Notes under the pieces: model-generated
What the model was told of the DNA's origin: nothing
The model's database searches: none
Seen by the model: the letters and a program-made list of their open reading frames with translations, nothing else
Source: Lysobacter arenosi
GTDB lineage: Bacteria; Pseudomonadota; Gammaproteobacteria; Xanthomonadales; Xanthomonadaceae
Reading direction: 5' to 3'
DNA: 64,000 bases
NCBI RefSeq assembly: GCF_016613475.2
Contig: NZ_CP071517.1
Coordinates: 2,542,001-2,606,000, forward strand
Program-made: the position numbers and the translations under genes
Shown here: positions 57,921-64,000 of the stretch, in pieces
Position numbering within the stretch: position 1 is the stretch's first letter
How the letters are laid out: the number at the start of each line of letters is the position of its first letter

Positions 57921-60900
57921 CTACCAGTTTGCGCGCAGTCCGAACTTGCCCTCCCAGGAGTGGCGATCGTCATCGAACCCCTGGGCATAACCGGCGTTGC
58001 CATAGAAGAAGACGTTGCGGTCGATCTCACGCGTCAGGCCCAGCTCGAGTTCCCACCAGCTGCCGCCGAGGTCGGCATGGAAGGGGACGAAACCTGCCTG
58101 TGACGAGAAGCTGGTGACGGGGTCGCCGCGGAACTCATGCCACACGCTGACCCGGCCCCAGCCGGTGCTGAACAATGGCGCGCTCGCTTCATCGTGCGAC
58201 CACTCGCGCGACAGCCGCGCACTGAGACGGCCGACCAGCGAGTCGACATCATCGAAGCGGACGTCGGCCGCGAGGTCGGAGGTGTCGTTCAGATCGATCC
58301 ACTGGTAGATCAGCTGGCCCTGCGGCTCGAGCACCCAGTCGTGCTTGCTGCGGAACGGGTAACCGCCCTCGATCGACGCCGCCAGCCCCAGGCCGTCGGT
58401 GCGCATGCGCTTGAAGATGCGCCCTCGCTGCGGATTGGCCGACGCTTCGTACCACGTGGCCTGCAGAACGGAGTCGACGTACCACTGCTTGCGGCCATAC
58501 CGCGTCCAGTAGCCGCCCAGAGTGTAGCCGTCGATGCGCTCGTCACCGGCACTGCGACCGTCGAAATGCTCGACCTCGGCTTCGGCATAGCCCACCGCAC
58601 CGTAGAGGCCTGCATGGTCGCGGTGCTCGTCGGGTTCCTCGTGACGATACAGGTCGTAGCCGATCTGAACGGCACCGGTGACGAAGTCATAGCTCGGGCC
58701 ACGACCGAAGATGCCGTTGGCGGAGCCGTCGCGATCACCGTTGACGTATATCAGCCGGCCCCACATGCCATCGACCGTGCTTCGGTCCTCGTCGAGGTCG
58801 CTGCGCGCCCATAGCAGTTCCTGCTCGCCGACGCGTTCGTGCAGCGTGTCCAACAGCGCGCGGCCGTAGTTCAACGCCGTCGGTGCCAGCGCGGCATACA
58901 AGGACACCTCGGCGCGGATGTTCGGGATCGGAGGCGTCGGCGGCGTTGGTGGCGTCGGCGTAGGCGGGTCGGGCGGCGGCGGCGGCGGAGGTGGCGGCGG
59001 AGGTGGCGGAGGCGGCGGCGCCGGGCACGGCGGTGATGGCGCATTCGCTGCGGAGCAGTCGATCGTCGAGCGCAGAAACCAGTCTTCCGGTCCACTGGCA
59101 TCGCGGCTGCTTCGTTGCAGCGTGTATTCGTAGGGCCCGGCGAACACAGGTGCCGCCAGCGCAAAGGCCGTCGGCGTTGTCGTCGCTCCGTTCACGGCAT
59201 CGACTACGAGGATGCCGTTGGCGACCGTCACCGCGCCGGCACCACCGGCCTGTTTGATCTGCAGGTGGCTGGCACCGGAAGCGGTGCCGCCGTCGACGAC
59301 GAGCAGGTCCGACGGCGAACTGTCGTCGCCGAGCACGGTGTTGAGGGCGATGGTGCCGTCGCCGCTGTAGTTGACCACCGTGAGGGTCTTGAAGGCACCG
59401 CCGACCGGCGCGGAAAAATCGATCAGGCTCGGATCGTTGACCAGGTTGGTGAGGTTGGAACTGCCGGTCATGTTCCAGGTCGCGTCGACCAGCGTGAGGT
59501 TGGCCACGCTGCCAGCGGCGGTGAACGCCGAACCGGTCATGGTCGATCGTGTTGCCGTGATGTCCGCCAGCCCGGGGGTGACGGCAAAGGGCGGCGCTGC
59601 CAGCGGCGGCGGGGCGGCGACGGGCGGATTGCCTTCGTCGTCGGGGAAGTCGCCCGGGCCGGTTTCGGGAAGGTCCGTGGCGACGGGCGGCGGAAAATCG
59701 TTGATGGTGCCAACGCGCAGCCATTGGTCCGATCCATCGACGGTGGAGTCGGTGAGTGCAATGACGCCATTGCCGGCGACGCCGACATTCGGCCCGCTGG
59801 CATTGGCCAGCGTGCTGCCGGCGAAGTCCGCGCTCGAGACAGCGCCGGGTTCGCCCAGCACGAACAGCGACATCGACAAGGCACCCGAGGCCGCCACGTC
59901 CGCGTCTGTACCGCTGATGCGACCGCCGATCGCCGATACCGCGCCATGCGCGGCCGCACCACTGGTGCGGATCGAGGTCTGGTTGATTGTCACCGACGTT
60001 GGCGCGTCCTTCGACAGCGCGCCATGCGCCGAATCGCCCTCGGTGACGACCGTGCTGCGATTGGCGACGACGACTGCCTCACCGCGCCCGGTCGGCGTCG
60101 AGCCGTAGTTGGCCAGCACCGCGCGCAGGCCTTGCGCGCCAGTGCCGTGGGTGGTGACGGCCGAATCGCCGAGGCTGACGGTGGCCGTGGCGCCAGGCAG
60201 GTCGTTGCGCGCCTGCGCGGTGGCGCCATGGGCATTGGTGCCGAAGGTCTCGATCGTCGTGTTGTTTCCGGTCAGGCTGGCGACGAACTGATCGCCTTGC
60301 TGCTCGACGATGGCGAATGCGCCGATGCCGCGCTCGCCTTCCGTGGTGATGCGCACATTGGCGATGTTGGTAGTGCCCCCGTCATCGGCCCAGGCGCCCA
60401 TGGCGATGAAACCGCGGGTGTGGGCGATCGTGCCATCGGCGTTGAGTACACCACCGGGATTGCGTGCGCCCATCGCGTGCGGGTAAGCCGCCTGCGCCAC
60501 CGAATTGCCACTCGTATCGATGGTGCCGCGGATCAGGGTCAAGACATTGTTGCCGTCCGACAGGGCGCCCATGGCGTTGTTGTCGCCGGTGGTGACGATG
60601 GTGAGGTCGGTACCGGTGATGGTCGAACTGCCGCCTTGCAGCGCCGCCGAGTAACCGCCGGCGGTGGTGATGGAGGTGTTGGACAGGTTGATGTCGGCGC
60701 CGGCCAGTGCGCGGATGCCAAACGACGTCTGCTGCAGGGTGCTGACCTGGCTGCCGGTCATCACCAGCGCCGAGCCGGTGCCTTCGACCTGTACTCCCGG
60801 CGCCCACGGTCCAGCGGTGACGCCGGCATTGACGATGCTGCTGTTGCTGATTCCGGCAGTGCCGCCATTCCTGATCAGCACGCCCATGGCACGCCCGGCT

Positions 60901-61937
60901 TCGACGCGGATGGCGGTGTCGGACACGGTCGCGGTCGATCCGGCGTCCTCGATCTGCAGGCCGTTGCCCCACAAGCCTGTCGCGGTCACCGCGCTGCCGG
61001 TGCCGCTCATGTTCAAGGTGCCGCCGGAAAGCACGCGGATGCCGGCCGACGATGCGATCGCGCTGCCGGCGCCGGTGCTGGACAGTTGGCTGCTGATCAG
61101 GCTGAGGGTGGCGCCGGCCTCTGCCCTGGCTGCATTGGCGAGCGCTCCCGAGGTGCTGGCGGTGATCTGGTTGGCATTGACCTGGCTGCCGATGCCGGTG
61201 GATACCAGCGCGTGGCTGCCGGTATTGGAAGCGACGATCTGCGCGCCTGCAGAGGTGACCTGGGTGCCGTGGCTGAGGTCGACCTTGCCCCCGTCCTGCG
61301 CCAGTACGGCGAATGCACCCCGCGACGACGTGTCGATGGCGCCTCCGGAAATCGAGACCAGGCTGCCCGGGCCGAGCGCCTGCACGCCGTAGTTGCCGGT
61401 TCCGTTGGCGCCGCCACGCACGGTCACGCGGGTGTCGCCCAATGCGATGACGCTACCGGCTTCCGCGCTGACACCGCGCAGGTTGTTGGTGGTGCCCGAT
61501 GCCGGCGCCAACGATATGTCCGAGCTCGCGGACTCGATGAAGCCGCCACCGCCGGTTGCGCGCAGGCCGAACTGGCCGTTTGCCGCGGCACCGATCGACG
61601 TCGTGGCTGTCGCGCTGCGGCGAAAGAAAACAAACGCGCCCAGCTGCGAGAAGATCGCCGTTGTCCCCGCCGCGCCGAGGCGCACGTTGACCTCGTCGGC
61701 CGTGACCTGCCCCGTGGGGCCGCTGGCACTTACGCCTGCCCCGTTCGCCGTGGCGACGGTGATGGTGGTGCCGGCGGCGACGACGCACGTGGTGCCGTCG
61801 ACGGCCACCGGTGTCGGGCAGGTCTGCGCATGGACAGGCGACAGCAGCGCCGAGGCGATGCCAAGGGCAAGGGGAAGTCGACGCAGGCGGGCCTTACGGC
61901 AAGCGCCCGCCAGATCGTGCCTGGACGGTTCCAACAT
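57921..61937 (-). CDS. Classical (type V) autotransporter, pertactin-like passenger
   Basis: 1338 residues from the ATG at 61937, which has AAGGAG 7 bases upstream. The signal peptide ends near 'LLSPVHAQ'. The passenger (about residues 40-960) is a Gly/Ser/Thr/Ala-rich beta-helix with many repeats of the type 'GxxxxISGGAIDTSS', and has only a few Cys. A linker of about 17 consecutive prolines plus 'DPPTPTPPTPPTPPIP' (about residues 975-1010) leads to the autotransporter barrel, from 'EVSLYAALAPTALNYGRALL' to the end 'GKFGLRANW'. It is likely a surface adhesin or similar. No protease motif was seen in the passenger. Confidence 0.92.
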   Translation of the reverse strand: MLEPSRHDLAGACRKARLRRLPLALGIASALLSPVHAQTCPTPVAVDGTTCVVAAGTTITVATANGAGVSASGPTGQVTADEVNVRLGAAGTTAIFSQLGAFVFFRRSATATTSIGAAANGQFGLRATGGGGFIESASSDISLAPASGTTNNLRGVSAEAGSVIALGDTRVTVRGGANGTGNYGVQALGPGSLVSISGGAIDTSSRGAFAVLAQDGGKVDLSHGTQVTSAGAQIVASNTGSHALVSTGIGSQVNANQITASTSGALANAARAEAGATLSLISSQLSSTGAGSAIASSAGIRVLSGGTLNMSGTGSAVTATGLWGNGLQIEDAGSTATVSDTAIRVEAGRAMGVLIRNGGTAGISNSSIVNAGVTAGPWAPGVQVEGTGSALVMTGSQVSTLQQTSFGIRALAGADINLSNTSITTAGGYSAALQGGSSTITGTDLTIVTTGDNNAMGALSDGNNVLTLIRGTIDTSGNSVAQAAYPHAMGARNPGGVLNADGTIAHTRGFIAMGAWADDGGTTNIANVRITTEGERGIGAFAIVEQQGDQFVASLTGNNTTIETFGTNAHGATAQARNDLPGATATVSLGDSAVTTHGTGAQGLRAVLANYGSTPTGRGEAVVVANRSTVVTEGDSAHGALSKDAPTSVTINQTSIRTSGAAAHGAVSAIGGRISGTDADVAASGALSMSLFVLGEPGAVSSADFAGSTLANASGPNVGVAGNGVIALTDSTVDGSDQWLRVGTINDFPPPVATDLPETGPGDFPDDEGNPPVAAPPPLAAPPFAVTPGLADITATRSTMTGSAFTAAGSVANLTLVDATWNMTGSSNLTNLVNDPSLIDFSAPVGGAFKTLTVVNYSGDGTIALNTVLGDDSSPSDLLVVDGGTASGASHLQIKQAGGAGAVTVANGILVVDAVNGATTTPTAFALAAPVFAGPYEYTLQRSSRDASGPEDWFLRSTIDCSAANAPSPPCPAPPPPPPPPPPPPPPPPDPPTPTPPTPPTPPIPNIRAEVSLYAALAPTALNYGRALLDTLHERVGEQELLWARSDLDEDRSTVDGMWGRLIYVNGDRDGSANGIFGRGPSYDFVTGAVQIGYDLYRHEEPDEHRDHAGLYGAVGYAEAEVEHFDGRSAGDERIDGYTLGGYWTRYGRKQWYVDSVLQATWYEASANPQRGRIFKRMRTDGLGLAASIEGGYPFRSKHDWVLEPQGQLIYQWIDLNDTSDLAADVRFDDVDSLVGRLSARLSREWSHDEASAPLFSTGWGRVSVWHEFRGDPVTSFSSQAGFVPFHADLGGSWWELELGLTREIDRNVFFYGNAGYAQGFDDDRHSWEGKFGLRANW
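58925..59030. repeat. Proline-linker microsatellite in the autotransporter gene
   Basis: Plus-strand GGC/GGA/GGT triplets run almost unbroken from about 58974 to 59024, with GGCGTC/GGTGGC units beside them. They encode the polyproline linker. Such triplet tracts can change length by slippage without breaking the frame. Confidence 0.8.
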
Positions 61938-62290
61938 GGCCACGCTCCTTTATGCGTGGACACCGGCTGACTGAAGCTTCCCTTGGTTGCCGGCGCCGGC
62001 GCGCCGACGGGGCGCGAGCAGGGCCGAAGTGGTATCGCAACCGCGGTGAAAGCGACGTCACCGCGCGCAGTCATGTCGCGCCAGCCCGCGAGGAAGGCCT
62101 CGCCGCCGGTCTGGCACGAAAGCGCGCGGGGCGGCCTGCGGGGCAGCCGCGCCCACAAAAGTCCGGACAGGTCCCGGAGCCGAAGTGGGCCTACCGGGCA
62201 CACTGAATGCTTCAGAAAGCCTCCGGTCCGCCCTCGCTTGCAGAACGATCGCAGGCGTATGCTGATGTCGCCGCCACCTGGGAGCCGGCC
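61938..62290. other. Divergent intergenic region between the autotransporter and DUF4136 genes
   Basis: About 350 bases without a credible gene; short open frames here are GC-rich noise. It must hold promoters for both flanking genes, but no convincing -35/-10 pair, operator or RNA element was found. The AAGGAG site at 61945-61950 (minus) serves the autotransporter. Confidence 0.6.
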
Positions 62291-62872
62291 ATGAAACGTT
62301 CACTCATTCTGTTCGTCGCGATGGGCATCGCGATGGTCTCCGGCTGCGCGACCACGCCAGCCGTTTTCACCGACTACGACCCGGGCGTGAGCTTCGGCCA
62401 GTACCGGACCTACCGCTGGGCGCAGAAGCCGGAAGGCTATTCGCCGCTCGAGCAGCAGCGCCTGGTCGCGGCCGTCGACGCCAAGCTGCGCGAGCGCGGC
62501 TGGACACAGTCCACCGAAGCGCAGATCGACATCGTCGCCAACGTCGCCACCGAGACGCGCTACAGCCTCGACAGTTTCTACAGCGGCCCTGCGTGGGGCG
62601 GCTGGGGCTGGGGCGGCGGTTGGGGTGGCTGGGGTTGCTGCGGCGGTTGGGGCTGGGGCGCGAGCTACGGCTCGACCACGACCCGCGCCTACACCTACGG
62701 CACGCTGGTGCTGGACATGTTCGATGCGCAGAGCAAGCGCGCCATCTGGCGCGGCATTGCGCAGGGCACGGTGCCGTCCGATCCGCAGCGGCAGACCACC
62801 AACATGCTCGCCAGCGTCGACAAGATGTTCGCGACCTTCCCGCCGGGCGCGCCGATCGCACAGGCGCAGTAG
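62291..62872 (+). CDS. DUF4136 family lipoprotein with a Trp/Gly-rich insert
   Basis: 193 residues from the ATG at 62291. The lipobox is 'IAMVSGC' (Cys19). 'FTDYDPGVSFGQYRTYRWA' and 'LVAAVDAKLRERGWTQS' are DUF4136 hallmarks, and 'LVLDMFDAQSKRAIWRGIAQG' closes the domain. Between them, about residues 98-125, is a stretch nearly all Gly and Trp ('WGGWGWGGGWGGWGCCGGWG'), common in a subset of the family. The function is unknown; it is probably anchored to the outer membrane. Confidence 0.9.
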   Translation: MKRSLILFVAMGIAMVSGCATTPAVFTDYDPGVSFGQYRTYRWAQKPEGYSPLEQQRLVAAVDAKLRERGWTQSTEAQIDIVANVATETRYSLDSFYSGPAWGGWGWGGGWGGWGCCGGWGWGASYGSTTTRAYTYGTLVLDMFDAQSKRAIWRGIAQGTVPSDPQRQTTNMLASVDKMFATFPPGAPIAQAQ

Positions 62873-62926
62873 CAAGTCAGAACCTGCCAGTGCGGCGCCG
62901 GGGAGAGATCCGGCGCCGCACTTTCT

Positions 62927-64000
62927 TCAGCCGCCCCCTTGCGGCGTGAATAGCAGGTCGTGGTAATCCCAGCTGAAGTCCGCCAGCGGCGACACCGCCT
63001 TCATCGTGATGCGGTCGACCTTGCCGTCGGCGTCGACCCCGAAACTGACGTAGGCCGGTTCGGCCGTGCGGTCGTCCCAGCGAACCTGGTACGTGTCGTA
63101 CTGCCAGTGCTCCAGGGTGCCGACCATGTTCGGCGTCTGCTTGAAGTCCAGGCGCAGGCGACCCTTCTCCTGTCGGATCTCAATCGGGCCATACCACGGG
63201 TCGGCAAACTTGCCGGCATAGCCGTTCAACGGCAGCGACGGGCGTGATGGCTTCTTCTCGGTCTTGCTCTTGGCGAGGAAGTCGAGGGCGCCCTGGACGC
63301 GGGCCTTCTTGTAGGCAGCGAAGTCGCCGACCCAATCGCGCTTCGGTCCGCCCAGGTAGTGGTCGAGCAGCTCGAAGGTCAGGCCGCGCAGGACCACGCC
63401 ATCCTCGGAGTTGATCTGCAGCGAGAAGGCGACCTGCTTGTCGGGGATCAGCACCACCATCGTCTGCACGCCGAACACCGCGCCGCCGTGCTCGATGATC
63501 TTGGCACCGCGGTAGTCGCGCACATCCCAGCCCAGCGCGTACGCCGAGAACTGCGGGGTGGCTTCCGCGATCGGCGCCGGATAGGCGTTGATCGGCATCA
63601 GCACCTGTGGCGTCCACATCTCGCGCGAGGCGTCCTCGCTGAAGAGACGGCCCTTGCCGTCCGGCAGTGCGCCGTGGGCGAGCTGGATCTGCAGCCAATG
63701 GCCGAAGTCGTTCGCGCTCGACGACACGCCGCCGGCCGGCGACGCGTTGGCGCCCAGGCTCTGGCGCTCGTCGAGCACTTCCTGCTTGCCGACGCCGCGG
63801 AAGCCGCCGTCCATGCGCGCATGCGGCTGCACGCGGTTGGCGGTAGCCCAGCGGTCGACATCGCGCGTGGTCGAGGTGCCCATGCCGGCCGGCTTGAGCA
63901 CGCGCTCGCGCACGAAGGTTTCCCAATCCTGGCCGCTGACGTCCTCGATCAGCTGGCCGGCGACGGCGTACAGCAGGTTGTCGTAGGCATAGCCGCTGCG
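62927..64000 (-). CDS. Beta-lactamase-fold serine hydrolase, C-terminal part (5' end outside window)
   Basis: About 357 residues are visible and the frame remains open to the window edge. Near the edge, 'SGYAYDNLLYAVAGQLIED' contains the Y-x-N motif of class C beta-lactamase/penicillin-binding-like enzymes (YDN); the S-x-x-K nucleophile lies outside. 'HGGAVFGVQTMVVLIPDKQV' holds the HxG third motif. The last 100 residues form an extra domain ('GYAGKFADPWYGPIEIRQE') seen in DUF3471-type esterases. It may act on peptides or esters. Confidence 0.9.
   Translation of the reverse strand, partial: RSGYAYDNLLYAVAGQLIEDVSGQDWETFVRERVLKPAGMGTSTTRDVDRWATANRVQPHARMDGGFRGVGKQEVLDERQSLGANASPAGGVSSSANDFGHWLQIQLAHGALPDGKGRLFSEDASREMWTPQVLMPINAYPAPIAEATPQFSAYALGWDVRDYRGAKIIEHGGAVFGVQTMVVLIPDKQVAFSLQINSEDGVVLRGLTFELLDHYLGGPKRDWVGDFAAYKKARVQGALDFLAKSKTEKKPSRPSLPLNGYAGKFADPWYGPIEIRQEKGRLRLDFKQTPNMVGTLEHWQYDTYQVRWDDRTAEPAYVSFGVDADGKVDRITMKAVSPLADFSWDYHDLLFTPQGGG

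Noticed and set aside
59115..61970. 951-codon frame opposite the autotransporter
   Set aside because: Its composition mirrors the Gly/Thr-rich passenger read backwards. The minus strand has the signal peptide, linker and barrel.
62230..62265. Possible promoter TTGCAG / TATGCT before the DUF4136 gene
   Set aside because: The spacer is 14 bases, too short for a standard sigma-70 promoter.

Overview
The window is about 64 kb of a GC-rich gammaproteobacterial chromosome. I infer the Xanthomonadaceae/Lysobacteraceae (Lysobacter/Luteimonas type). The evidence is the base composition, the lptM-dapF-DUF484-xerC-hslVU order, the HslV N-terminus typical of xanthomonads, two large TonB-dependent receptors, tandem periplasmic S9 peptidases and a pectin locus. 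No tRNA, rRNA, CRISPR array, phage or transposase gene was seen. Both ends cut through genes: an HlyD/EmrA-type adaptor on the left and a beta-lactamase-fold serine hydrolase on the right.

Layout. 1-4107: EmrA-like adaptor end, ElaA-type acetyltransferase, yeast-type cytosine deaminase, AraC regulator, secreted protein with an HExxH motif, OsmC. 4131-8960 (minus): conserved block lptM-dapF-DUF484-xerC-hslV-hslU. 9014-13835 (minus): YbaN-like membrane protein and two S9 peptidases, the first (oligopeptidase B type) broken by a one-base frameshift. 14009-16197: small membrane protein, WYL regulator, TonB-like anchored protein. 16266-21140: SoeABC-like molybdopterin oxidoreductase operon with an extra 78-residue membrane protein between A and B. 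21247-28379: DUF481 outer membrane protein, hemC, then VOC protein, AraC regulator and a TonB-dependent receptor lying between hemC and algR. 28479-35459: esterase, then a His-rich small protein and czcCBA metal efflux genes. 35511-40501: dihaem cytochrome lipoprotein, Tat-exported molybdenum hydroxylase and its [2Fe-2S] subunit, with divergent XdhC and MocA maturation genes. 40609: HU protein with a lysine/alanine tail.

41168-57903 is a pectin (homogalacturonan) utilisation locus. It holds eda and kdgK, a TonB-dependent receptor, two pectate lyases, a CE8 pectinesterase with an in-frame amber codon, a CE12 acetylesterase, a FAH/MhpD-family enzyme joined to a TRAP transporter, a LacI repressor, kduI, kduD and a secreted cupin. 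The enzymes give a near-complete route: outer membrane uptake of oligogalacturonides, TRAP import, KduI to KduD to KdgK to KDPG aldolase. No unsaturated galacturonidase or oligogalacturonide lyase is present here. Three intergenic regions carry a shared TGACACCG-type palindrome with a central CG, two of them over recognisable promoters. It is the best candidate operator of the LacI protein and would tie the locus into one regulon.

57921-64000: a 1338-residue autotransporter with a long proline linker, a DUF4136 lipoprotein with a Trp/Gly-rich insert, and the serine hydrolase.

The points most worth a second look are the operator set, the amber codon in the pectinesterase, the frameshift in the oligopeptidase, the FAH-TRAP pairing, the secreted cupin, and the extra small protein of the Soe-like operon.
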